From: JAYZDP01 sp036337765
GTDB lineage: Bacteria > Acidobacteriota > Thermoanaerobaculia > Multivoradales > Multivoraceae
Assembly (NCBI GenBank): GCA_036337765.1
Contig: JAYZDP010000185.1
Coordinates: forward strand, 1 to 15,612
Direction of reading: 5' to 3'
DNA length: 15,612 nucleotides
Shown: positions 1 through 7,187 of the stretch, in pieces
How positions within the stretch are numbered: the first letter of the stretch is position 1
How the letters are laid out: each line of letters opens with the position of its first letter
Translations under genes and position numbers: made by a program
Notes under the pieces: generated by a model
Database searches by the model: none
The model's input: the letters and a program-made list of their open reading frames with translations, nothing else
What the model was told of the DNA's origin: nothing

Positions 1-2
1 CG

Positions 3-521
3 TTTACGACCCACGCCCATGCCGTCGGGCTTCGTGACCTCGGACCGACGATGGCGCCGATGAACGCGTTCCAGACCCTGCTCGGGACCGAAACCTTGAG
101 CCTGCGCATGGAGCGCCATTGCGCCAACTCACTCGAGGTGGCTCGCTTTCTCGAGGCCGACGACCGGGTGGCGTGGGTGTCGCATGCCGGGCTCGAGTCG
201 AGTGCCTATCGCGATCGAGCGAAGAAGTATCTGCCACGGGGTGCAGGCTCGGTCTTCACCTTCGGCGTGCGCGGCGGCTACGACGCCGGCCTGCGTGTGG
301 TCGAGAGCTGTGAGCTGTTCTCGCATCTCGCCAACGTCGGTGACGCGCGCAGCCTGATCCTGCATCCCGCCTCGACGACACACCGGCAGCTGAGCGACGA
401 GCAACGCCAAGCGGCGGGTGCGGGCGACGAGGTGCTACGGCTGTCGATCGGTCTGGAGACGGTGGCGGATGTGATTGCCGATCTCGACCAGGCGCTCGAC
501 CGAGGACTCGGGGGGTCGTGA
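3..521 (+). CDS. metY: O-acetylhomoserine sulfhydrylase (aminocarboxypropyltransferase), C-terminal part, 5' truncated by window
   Basis: This is the last ~172 residues of a PLP-dependent Cys/Met-metabolism enzyme. It condenses O-acetylhomoserine with sulfide to give homocysteine in the cytoplasm. The frame is open from base 3 and ends at the TGA at 519-521. An internal ATG at 51 is not the real start, because the conserved stretch HAVGLRDLGPTMAP is already running before it. Diagnostic MetY segments are LGTETLSLRMERHCANS, the SVFTFGVRGGYDAG strand, NVGDARSLILHPASTTH and the closing RLSIGLETVADVIADL. The HPASTTH and SIGLE elements surround the substrate carboxylate site in this fold. The PLP lysine lies upstream of the window. 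The stop codon overlaps the start of the acyltransferase gene, so the two are probably translated together and act in consecutive steps. Cystathionine gamma-synthase is less likely, because the LFSHLANVGD insertion is typical of the sulfhydrylase branch. Confidence 0.93.
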   Translation, partial: FTTHAHAVGLRDLGPTMAPMNAFQTLLGTETLSLRMERHCANSLEVARFLEADDRVAWVSHAGLESSAYRDRAKKYLPRGAGSVFTFGVRGGYDAGLRVVESCELFSHLANVGDARSLILHPASTTHRQLSDEQRQAAGAGDEVLRLSIGLETVADVIADLDQALDRGLGGS

Positions 522-1684
522 CGACACCGTCTGCCAGCGCTGGATCCGTGGGTGAAGTCACGACTCGCTTCGAGACCTTCGGCTCGAGCGAAGATCCACT
601 GAGGCTGCGATCGGGAGAGGCCCTGGGACCGGCGACGCTCGCCTACGAGACGTACGGGGTGCTCAACGCGCACCGCGACAACGCCATTCTGCTGTTTCAC
701 GCACTCACGGGAAGCCAGCACGCCGCCGGGTCCAACGTCGCGGTCGACGGTGTGGGTGAGCTGTGGAACGAGGAGTGCAAAGAGGGTTGGTGGGAGGCCT
801 TTCTGGGTCCCGGCAAGGTGGTCGACACCGATCGCTTCTTCGTCATCTGTGCCAACTACCTCGGCGGGTGCTACGGCTCCAGCGGCCCTCTGAGCGAGGA
901 TCCCGCGACCGGCAGGGCCTTTGGAGCCTCCTTTCCGCGCATCGCCTTCGCCGACATCGTCGACGCGAACGTTCGCCTGTTGGATCATCTCGGCATCGAG
1001 CGGCTGCACGCCGTGGTCGGTGCCTCTACCGGCGGCCTGGCTTGCCTGAGCTTCGCGACCCGCTACGCCGGGCGTGTCGATCGGGTGGTGCCGATTGCGA
1101 GCGGGCTGGTGACGACGCCTCTGCAGCGGGTGCAGAACTTCGAGCAGATCCAGGCGATTCAGAACGACCCGGAGTTCCGCGAAGGGAGCTACGAGCCGCC
1201 GGGTCCCGAGCGCGGCCTGATGCTGGCTCGAATGATCAGCCACAAGATGTTCGTATCGCTACGCGACATGGAGCATCGCTCGAGTGGCGCGGTGTCGGTG
1301 TCGGACACAGGCAGCTGGTACGGGGTGCGCCATCCGCTGGAGTCCTACATGATGCACCAGGGGCGAAAGCTACCCGAGCGCTTCGATGCCAATGCGTACC
1401 TGCGGATCCTTGACGCTTGGCAGAGCTTCGATCTGTTGGCCGACGCGGGTGCCGAGAGCTTTCACGAGCTCTTCGCTGCCTGCCGCCATCAGCGCTATCT
1501 GGTCTTCACCATCGACTCCGATATGTGCTTTCAGCCCGAGGAGCAGCTACGGTTGGAGATCACGCTCGAGAACGCGGGAATCGACAACCTGCGGGTGACG
1601 GTCCACTCTCTGAAGGGACACGACTCTTTCCTTCTGGAGCCCCAGCTCTACGGTCCCCACCTAGATTTCTTTCTGAACTCCTGA
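518..1684 (+). CDS. metX: Homoserine O-acyltransferase (MetX-type alpha/beta hydrolase), divergent active site
   Basis: The 388-residue protein is of usual MetX length. It transfers an acyl group (acetyl in most of the family) from acyl-CoA to homoserine, giving the substrate for the metY product encoded just upstream. The GTG start at 518 overlaps the metY TGA (GTGA). A purine-rich tract at 503-515 precedes it. The second in-frame GTG at 548 would remove only ten residues. Visible family elements are the HALTGSQHAAG oxyanion region (~61-71), ICANYLGGCYGSSGP (~110-124), the nucleophile elbow GASTGG with Ser170, the SD pair with Asp335, and GHDSFLLE with His368. The triad is therefore intact. 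Two departures stand out. The elbow is GASTGG where GGSMGG is usual, and in the NxxQRxAI helix the Arg is Ile211 (NFEQIQAI). The acyl donor or acceptor may thus differ from acetyl-CoA/homoserine. Position next to metY still argues for methionine synthesis. Confidence 0.9.
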   Translation: MTTPSASAGSVGEVTTRFETFGSSEDPLRLRSGEALGPATLAYETYGVLNAHRDNAILLFHALTGSQHAAGSNVAVDGVGELWNEECKEGWWEAFLGPGKVVDTDRFFVICANYLGGCYGSSGPLSEDPATGRAFGASFPRIAFADIVDANVRLLDHLGIERLHAVVGASTGGLACLSFATRYAGRVDRVVPIASGLVTTPLQRVQNFEQIQAIQNDPEFREGSYEPPGPERGLMLARMISHKMFVSLRDMEHRSSGAVSVSDTGSWYGVRHPLESYMMHQGRKLPERFDANAYLRILDAWQSFDLLADAGAESFHELFAACRHQRYLVFTIDSDMCFQPEEQLRLEITLENAGIDNLRVTVHSLKGHDSFLLEPQLYGPHLDFFLNS

Positions 1685-1695
1685 GCCGTGCCGCC

Positions 1696-3729
1696 TTAGT
1701 TGGGGAGCTTCAGCGCGATCATCTCGGGCACGGGTGAGGCGGCGAGAGTCAGGGCGATGTACTGGCTGCCCTGCCAGATGTAGGTCATGGGGGTGCCGAG
1801 AGGGCGGGAGGCAAGCGCGACCTCGGCGATCACCTCGCCCGTGGCCTTGTCGCGTGCCACCAGTCGGTTGCCCTCGGGCTGGCCCGACTGGCCCTGGATG
1901 AGCAGGGTCTTGGTCAAGAGCGGGCCCGTGAAGCGATCGCCGCCGAGTTCCCCCAACTCCACACCTTCGAGGAGCTTCGATCGCTTGTACTGCCCGCCCG
2001 AGCCGAGGGGCTTCATCCACTCGTGTTCGCCACGATTCATGTCGATCGCCGTGATCCGCGTGTAGGGGGGCTTGAACAGGTGCAACCCGTCGGGGAGCGC
2101 AGGGAAGCGCCCGCGGCCGCCGTGGGTGAAGCGCAGCGTGCCGCCCTCCTCGGGGCTGTAGAAACTGACCATCGAGTAGAAGTTGCGGGAAGGCACGTAC
2201 AGCTTCTGAGTGTCGGGGTCGACCGCGGCTCCGTACCAGTTGGCGCCGCCCCCCGCGGAGGGACGAAACAGCGTCCCCCGCGTGCCTCCGGGCTTCGGCA
2301 GCGAGGGTGGGGTATAGAGCGGGCCGATGACGTAGGGTTCGACAGCTTCCACGGCGAGGCGCCGAATCTCTGGTGTGAGATCGGCCAGGTCGTCGATCGC
2401 CACCCCTTGGTATTCGAAGGGCGCCGGGCGGGTCGGGAACGGCTGGGTCTCGGCAGCCTTGTCGTCCGGCATGTCGGTCGGGGCCACCGGCCGCTCTTCG
2501 ATCGGCCACACAGGTGAACCGTCAGTGCGGTCGAAGACGTAAACGAAGCCCTGCTTCGTAACCTGTGCCACGGCCTTGATCGGCTTGCCGTCGACCACGA
2601 TGTCGATCAGATTCGGCGCAGCCGGTAGATCGTAGTCCCACAGGCCGTGGTGCACGAACTGGAAGTGCCAGACCTTCTCGCCGGTCTCGACGTTGACGCA
2701 GACAAGCGACTCTGAGTACAGGTTGTCACCGGGGCGATGCGCGCCGTAATAGTCGTTGGTGGCCGTGCCGATCGGTAGATAGACGTAGCCGAGCTCATCG
2801 TCGCCGCTCATCGTCGACCAGACGTTGTTGTTGCCGGCATAGCGCCACGACCCGTCCTCCCAAGTCTCGACGCCTTCGTCGCCGGCCTGGGGCACGGTGT
2901 GAAAGGCCCACTTCATGGCCCCGGTGCGGACGTCGAATCCCCGCACCCAACCGGGGACCGACTCCTTGAGGATGCGCCGATCCGCGATCGAGACCGGCGT
3001 CATGACCACGTCGCGGACGACGATCGGCGGTGACTGCACCGAGTAGAGGAGCGCGTTCAGGTAGTCGCGCTCGCCGCGGTTGGCGCGCGGGATTCCAGCC
3101 ATGAGATCGACCCGCCCGGCCTCACCGAAGCCGTCGCAGGGTCGGCCACTGGCCGCCAGCACGCAGATCAGGTAGCCATCGCCAGTTCCCCAGAAGACCC
3201 TCCCAGGGGCCTCGCCCGAGTCGTCCCAGTAGGCGACGCCTCGCTGGTTCCAGATGACCGTCATCGAGGTCGTGCCGGCCTCGTAGGTCTTGGGGTTGTA
3301 GACCCACAGGGTCTCTCCGGTCGCCGCGTCCACTGCCGCGCCCTGGGAGATCGGCGTGTTCAGGTACAGCCGGCCTCCTACCATCAGCGGTGTGGCCTTC
3401 AGGTTGCGGATCATCGGATCGCGCCCGGCGCGCCAGCGATCGGGATCCTCACGCTGCAGCTGGGCGAAGATCTGCTTGTAGGGGCCGCACCACTCTCCCT
3501 GCGACTCGGTCTTGCACAGCGTCGCGTCCGCCGATTGCCACTGCCAGGCGACCTCGAGCGAGCCGAAGTTGTCGGCGTCGATCTGCTCGAGTGGGGAGTA
3601 CTTGGAGGCGCCTGTGTCACCGGCGTAGCTGCGCCACTCGCCGTTGACAGCCCCTGACTGCGGGAGGATGGTTGCCGGCGCGGAGAGCGCCAGACCACCG
3701 CAGACGACGCTCCTGATGAGACCCTTCAT
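1696..3729 (-). CDS. Exported PQQ-dependent quinoprotein dehydrogenase (glucose dehydrogenase-like beta-propeller), no haem domain
   Basis: The 677-residue protein begins with a signal peptide (MKGLIRSVVCGGLALSAPAT, cleavage near residue 25), so it should act in the periplasm. The start at 3729 is chosen over a longer in-frame ORF because GAGGAGGG lies 8 bases upstream and the signal peptide starts there. The body is a PQQ eight-bladed propeller. Visible elements are the SPLEQIDADNFGSLEVAW opening blade (~45-62), HHGLWDYDLPAAPNL (~360-374, the active-site Asp segment of the glucose dehydrogenase family), GFVYVFDRTDGSPVWPIEER (~394-413), SAGGGANWYGAAVDP (~491-505), and a closing GTPMTYIWQGSQYIAL (~645-660). 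It lacks the five-helix membrane anchor of membrane glucose dehydrogenase, and no CxxCH is present, so electrons must pass to a separate carrier or quinone. The substrate cannot be read from sequence; sugars or alcohols are typical. It converges on metX with an 11-base gap. Confidence 0.88.
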   Translation of the reverse strand: MKGLIRSVVCGGLALSAPATILPQSGAVNGEWRSYAGDTGASKYSPLEQIDADNFGSLEVAWQWQSADATLCKTESQGEWCGPYKQIFAQLQREDPDRWRAGRDPMIRNLKATPLMVGGRLYLNTPISQGAAVDAATGETLWVYNPKTYEAGTTSMTVIWNQRGVAYWDDSGEAPGRVFWGTGDGYLICVLAASGRPCDGFGEAGRVDLMAGIPRANRGERDYLNALLYSVQSPPIVVRDVVMTPVSIADRRILKESVPGWVRGFDVRTGAMKWAFHTVPQAGDEGVETWEDGSWRYAGNNNVWSTMSGDDELGYVYLPIGTATNDYYGAHRPGDNLYSESLVCVNVETGEKVWHFQFVHHGLWDYDLPAAPNLIDIVVDGKPIKAVAQVTKQGFVYVFDRTDGSPVWPIEERPVAPTDMPDDKAAETQPFPTRPAPFEYQGVAIDDLADLTPEIRRLAVEAVEPYVIGPLYTPPSLPKPGGTRGTLFRPSAGGGANWYGAAVDPDTQKLYVPSRNFYSMVSFYSPEEGGTLRFTHGGRGRFPALPDGLHLFKPPYTRITAIDMNRGEHEWMKPLGSGGQYKRSKLLEGVELGELGGDRFTGPLLTKTLLIQGQSGQPEGNRLVARDKATGEVIAEVALASRPLGTPMTYIWQGSQYIALTLAASPVPEMIALKLPN

Positions 3730-3737
3730 GTCGACGA

Positions 3738-3745
3738 CCCTCCTC
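3738..3745 (-). promoter_or_regulatory. Shine-Dalgarno of the PQQ dehydrogenase gene
   Basis: On the minus strand GAGGAGGG stands 8 bases before the ATG at 3729-3727. It is one of the strongest ribosome binding sites in the window. It decides the start in favour of the signal-peptide Met rather than the longer open frame reaching 3846. Confidence 0.85.
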
Positions 3746-3824
3746 GATTGGGTGCCCGCTATCTTAGTCGCTTGGCATGTGCCAGGGCGATCGACCGCGG
3801 CGTCCGCGGATATACTCTCCAGCC
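3746..3824. promoter_or_regulatory. Divergent promoter region between the quinoprotein and serine hydrolase genes, with inverted repeats
   Basis: This short region must drive both divergent genes. It holds TGGCATGTGCCA (3773-3784, 5-base arms around TG) and two copies of the palindrome CCGCGG (3795-3800 and 3804-3809) three bases apart. These are followed at once by TATACT (3811-3816), a good -10 candidate for the + strand gene. Minus-strand TAAGAT (3761-3766) is a weaker -10 candidate for the dehydrogenase. No clear -35 box is seen for either. The repeats are plausible operator material but no regulator gene is adjacent. If the ATG at 3777 is the true start of the + strand gene, everything after 3777 is coding and only the upstream part is regulatory. 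Confidence 0.35.
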
Positions 3825-5768
3825 TTGCGTTTCTTGCCGCGCGCACGTTTGTTTACGGCCCTCGCCGTCGTATGTGGCGCATCCATCGGTTTGGCCCAGG
3901 ATGCGAAAGATGTCGGAGCGGCGTCCGCGGACAGCGGCACCGTTTCGGCGCCCGCCCTGGCGCCCATCTCGATCAACGAGCTCGAGGCATTTGTCGACGG
4001 CTTCATGATGGCCTATCTCGAGGCGGAGGGGGCCGCCGGGGGTGTGGTCGCAGTCGTGCAGAGGGGCCAGACCATCCTCGCCAAGGGCTACGGACAGGCG
4101 GATGTCTCGAGCGACAGAGAAGTCGACCCGGAGCGCACGCTATTTCGGATCGGGTCGGTGTCGAAGCTCTTCGTCTGGACCGCGGTCATGCAGCTGGTCG
4201 AATCCGGCGACCTCGACCTTGCCGCCGACGTGAATGGCTACCTCGAGGAGGTGACCGTTCCTGACACCTTCGATCAGCCGATCACGCTCGGTCACCTGAT
4301 GACGCACTCCGCGGGCTTCGAGGACCGGGCCCTGGGCCTGTTCTCGCGTCGCGCTGACGATTTGGCTCCGCTCGCAGACATTCTGGCTTCGGAGCTTCCC
4401 GGTCGGGTACGGCCGCCGGGCCAGGTGTCGTCCTACTCGAACCACGGGACGGCGCTGGCAATGCTCGTCGTCGAGTCCGTGTCAGGGCTGCCCTGGGAGA
4501 CGTACCTGGCGCGCAACATCCTCGGTCCTCTCGGCATGACCCGGACCACCTTCGCCCAGCCCCCGCCCTCGCCATTGGACGACGACCTGTCACGCGGCTA
4601 CCGCCTCGAGGGCGACGAGTTGCGCGAGGAGACATTTGAGTTCGTGCCGCTTGCTCCGGTCGGCGCCGCGAGCTCGACAGCGACCGACATGGCGCGCTTC
4701 ATGATCGCGCACCTACAGCTTGGGCGCCTTGGCGAGGCGCGCATCCTCGAGGAGGAAACTGCGGCCGTGATGCAGGGGGCTCTGTTTCGGCACAGCGAAG
4801 CTGTCAATCCGATGGCCCATGGCTTCATCGACTCGAGTCGCAACGGTCAGCGGATCGTGGGGCACGGCGGCGACACGCCCTGGTTTCACACCCAGATGGA
4901 GATCCTCCCTCAGCACGACCTCGGCATCTTTGTCTCGATGAACACGGCCGGGGCGAACCCCTCGCAGCTGACCGCGGCGTTCGTCGACAGATACTTCCCG
5001 ACCGAGGATCCTCCACCGGTCGCCACGCCGGTGGACTGGAGTGGTCGGGTAGCGCGCTACGTCGGATCGTTCAGGTCGAATCGCTTCTCGCACTCCGATC
5101 TGACGAAACTCGTCGCGCTTCGCGGCCGGATCGAGGTGGCCGACAGTGGCGACGGGGCACTCCTTTTCAGCGTGTTCGGCGAGACACGCTGGGTGGAGGA
5201 GTCTCCGCTGCTGTTCCGCGAGGAGGGGAGCCATCGCCGTGCGGCCTTCCGCCAAGAGGAGGACGGCCGCATCACCCACCTCTTTCTAGGCGACACTCCG
5301 CATGTCGCGTTCGAGCGGGTTCCGCCGCGTGAGAGCCATCGGCTGCACGCTCTGTTGTTGGTGAGCTCCTCGGCGCTGCTCGTCGCCACCCTCGTTCTCC
5401 AGCCCCTGGGAGCCTACCTGCGGTGGCGTTACCACGCGCCCCTCGAACGTGAGTATCGGGTCCCGACGAGCGCGCGGGTCGTGCTCTGGGTGGGCTCTCT
5501 CATGTTCGTCGTGTTCGGAGTCAGCCTCGCAGTCGAGATGTCCGATCCTCTCGAGATCATCTTCGGTGTCACCCCCGGTCTGCGCACGGTCCTGGCGCTG
5601 CCGCTGGTGGCTGCCGTTCTCGCGCTCATAGCTCTGACCTTCGCCGTGTGGCTGTGGCGTGAGCAGCAGGGTCGCTTCCTGGCCAGGCTCTCGTATACGG
5701 CGGTGGTGATCGCCTTCTTCGTTCTGCTGTGGCAGCTGGCCATCTGGCGACTTCTGGGAGGGGCGTGA
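3777..5768 (+). CDS. Membrane-anchored serine hydrolase, beta-lactamase/penicillin-binding-protein fold, with C-terminal multi-helix domain
   Basis: The 663-residue protein is a class C beta-lactamase-like hydrolase (Beta-lactamase family, PF00144 type). Its hydrophobic N-terminus (~25-40, ending GLAQ) looks like a signal peptide. The three catalytic motifs are present: SVSK with Ser127 and Lys130, YSN at 220-222, and HGG at 363-365. The LMTHSAG segment (~174-180) is typical. After a beta-rich stretch (~425-515) come about four membrane helices (~523-545, 566-586, 601-627, 638-660). The catalytic domain should therefore face the periplasm. Likely substrates are peptidoglycan-related peptides or esters; an antibiotic-resistance role is not supported. 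The start is uncertain. ATG 3777 has no Shine-Dalgarno and gives a long arginine-rich leader. TTG 3825 gives a textbook signal peptide (MRFLPRARLFTALAVV) and sits 8 bases after TATACT. The downstream gene follows after four bases, so the two probably share a transcript. Confidence 0.85.
   Translation: MCQGDRPRRPRIYSPALRFLPRARLFTALAVVCGASIGLAQDAKDVGAASADSGTVSAPALAPISINELEAFVDGFMMAYLEAEGAAGGVVAVVQRGQTILAKGYGQADVSSDREVDPERTLFRIGSVSKLFVWTAVMQLVESGDLDLAADVNGYLEEVTVPDTFDQPITLGHLMTHSAGFEDRALGLFSRRADDLAPLADILASELPGRVRPPGQVSSYSNHGTALAMLVVESVSGLPWETYLARNILGPLGMTRTTFAQPPPSPLDDDLSRGYRLEGDELREETFEFVPLAPVGAASSTATDMARFMIAHLQLGRLGEARILEEETAAVMQGALFRHSEAVNPMAHGFIDSSRNGQRIVGHGGDTPWFHTQMEILPQHDLGIFVSMNTAGANPSQLTAAFVDRYFPTEDPPPVATPVDWSGRVARYVGSFRSNRFSHSDLTKLVALRGRIEVADSGDGALLFSVFGETRWVEESPLLFREEGSHRRAAFRQEEDGRITHLFLGDTPHVAFERVPPRESHRLHALLLVSSSALLVATLVLQPLGAYLRWRYHAPLEREYRVPTSARVVLWVGSLMFVVFGVSLAVEMSDPLEIIFGVTPGLRTVLALPLVAAVLALIALTFAVWLWREQQGRFLARLSYTAVVIAFFVLLWQLAIWRLLGGA
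5756..5763 (+). promoter_or_regulatory. Shine-Dalgarno of the DUF429-HD fusion gene, inside the end of the preceding gene
   Basis: GGGAGGGG lies 9 bases before the GTG at 5773 and within the last codons of the serine hydrolase gene. This supports the GTG as the start and suggests translational linkage of the two genes. Confidence 0.75.
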
Positions 5769-5772
5769 CCCC

Positions 5773-7170
5773 GTGGAGCAGCCACAGCGAGTGTTCGCGG
5801 TCGATTGGTCGGGCGCTCGCGAGGGCGCCGAGCGGCGAATCTGGGTCGCCGAGGCCGCAGACGGGCAGTTGCTGCGGATCGAGAACGGACGGACGCGGGA
5901 TGCGGTGGCGGCGCTGCTCGTCGCAGAGGCCGAGCGCGATCCTCGGCTCGTGGTCGGGATCGATTTCGCGTTCAGCTTTCCGTTCTGGTTTCTCCGCGCC
6001 AAGAGTTGCGGGTCGGCCGATGAGTTCTGGCGCCTGGCGGCCCGCGAGGGGAGTCGTTGGAGCGAGGAGCTGGAACCGCCGTTCTTCCGCAAGGGCAGTT
6101 GGAACGACGAGTGGAATCGAGCTTTCTTCGAGCACTCTCCCTACCGCAAGACCGAGCTCGAGCTGTCACCGCGACCGGAGACCGTGTTCAAGCTGGTCGG
6201 CCCACGTCAGGTAGGAAAGGCGTCGCTCGCCGGCTGTCGAACACTTCTGACGCTGCGCAATGCCGGGTTCAGCATCTGGCCTTTCGACCCGCCGGGGCTT
6301 CCGCTCGCGGTCGAGATCTACCCTCGTCTCTTCTACGGCTCGAAGGTACGCAAGGGGGATCCGGTCGCTCGGCGGGGCTTTCTCGAAGGCGAGCTGCCGG
6401 CGCTCGAAGCCGGGCAGGTGGAGACCCTCGCCGGGTCGGACGATGCCTTCGATGCTGCAGTCGCTGCACTGAGCCTCGACCGCACTCGGGAACGCTTCGC
6501 GGAGATGGAGCGCGAAGTCGATCCGGTGTTTCAGGTCGAGGGCCGGATCTGGTCTCCTGAGACGCAGCTCCCACTGACGCTTCGATCGGGGGCGGCTCTG
6601 TCGCGCCGGCTGCCCGAGGCTTTCGCCCTCACGGTCGAGCTGCACGGGCGCCAGACCCGCAAGGGCAGCGGCACTCCGTACGTATCGCATCTGCTCGCCG
6701 TCTCGGCGCTGGTGCTCGAGCACGGTGGTGACGAGGACGAGGCGATTGCTGGCCTGCTACACGACGCGGCGGAGGATCAGGGTGGTGCGACCACGCTCGC
6801 GACCATCGATCGCCGATTCGGCCATCGCGTCGCCGAGATCGTGCGTGGCTGCTCGGATGCGCTGGAGACGCCGAAACCACCGTGGCAGGGACGCAAGGAA
6901 GGGTTTATCGAACGTCTGAGCTCGGCGTCTGCTTCGGTGCTCTTGGTGGTGATGGCGGACAAAGTGCATAACTTGTCGAATTTGCTCGACGATCTCGATC
7001 GCGACGGCTCCCGGGTCTGGCGGCGCTTCCGGGCGACTCCCGAGCAGACCCTGTGGTACTACTCGAGGGTCTCCGCGGTTCTCGATGCACGACCCGAGAC
7101 CTCTGGCCACCCCTTGCTGGAGAGGTTGCAGGCGGGGGTCGCGGCACTAGGGGAGCGACTGCAACCCTAG
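5773..7170 (+). CDS. Two-domain fusion: DUF429-like RNase H-fold domain plus SpoT/MESH1-type HD hydrolase domain
   Basis: The protein has 465 residues from a GTG start with a strong Shine-Dalgarno. The N-terminal half (~5-240) looks like the DUF429 predicted nuclease family with an RNase H fold. It shows FAVDWSG (Asp11), VVGIDFAFSFP (Asp64), the EIYPRLFYG strand, and GSDDAFDAAVAAL (~221-233), which carries the late acidic cluster. The C-terminal half (~285-465) resembles the HD domain of (p)ppGpp hydrolases and their small relatives. It shows HGRQTRKGSGTPYVSH (His306), LLHDAAEDQGG (His330, Asp331), an FGHRVAEIVRGCSD helix, and MADKVHNLSNLL (Asp396). Every metal-binding position of the HD signature appears present. 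No synthetase, TGS or ACT domain follows. Function is not established. By family logic it could remove pyrophosphate from a nucleotide or hydrolyse a phosphoester, with the first domain acting on nucleic acid. No membrane or export signal is seen, so it is cytoplasmic. Confidence 0.82.
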   Translation: MEQPQRVFAVDWSGAREGAERRIWVAEAADGQLLRIENGRTRDAVAALLVAEAERDPRLVVGIDFAFSFPFWFLRAKSCGSADEFWRLAAREGSRWSEELEPPFFRKGSWNDEWNRAFFEHSPYRKTELELSPRPETVFKLVGPRQVGKASLAGCRTLLTLRNAGFSIWPFDPPGLPLAVEIYPRLFYGSKVRKGDPVARRGFLEGELPALEAGQVETLAGSDDAFDAAVAALSLDRTRERFAEMEREVDPVFQVEGRIWSPETQLPLTLRSGAALSRRLPEAFALTVELHGRQTRKGSGTPYVSHLLAVSALVLEHGGDEDEAIAGLLHDAAEDQGGATTLATIDRRFGHRVAEIVRGCSDALETPKPPWQGRKEGFIERLSSASASVLLVVMADKVHNLSNLLDDLDRDGSRVWRRFRATPEQTLWYYSRVSAVLDARPETSGHPLLERLQAGVAALGERLQP

Positions 7171-7187
7171 CGTCCTCGCTCAGGAGA

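Noticed and set aside
278..1243. Long minus-strand open frame (321 codons) opposite metY/metX
   Set aside because: It lies antisense to two clear enzymes, its translation is Arg/Gln/His-rich with no recognisable motif, and its length is explained by the GC-rich codon pattern of the sense genes.
3777..5768. Antibiotic-resistance beta-lactamase
   Set aside because: Although the SxxK, YxN and HGG motifs match the fold, the length, extra domains and C-terminal membrane helices are those of broad serine hydrolases, not class C resistance enzymes.
5286..6092. Minus-strand open frame of 268 codons across the hydrolase/fusion junction
   Set aside because: It is antisense to both genes, low-complexity Ser/Arg/Gln/His, has no motif, and spans a junction that is well explained on the plus strand.
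7171..7187. Rho-independent terminator between convergent genes
   Set aside because: The 17-base gap has no GC-rich hairpin followed by a T run. The convergent junctions at 1685-1695 and 13226-13235 likewise show none.
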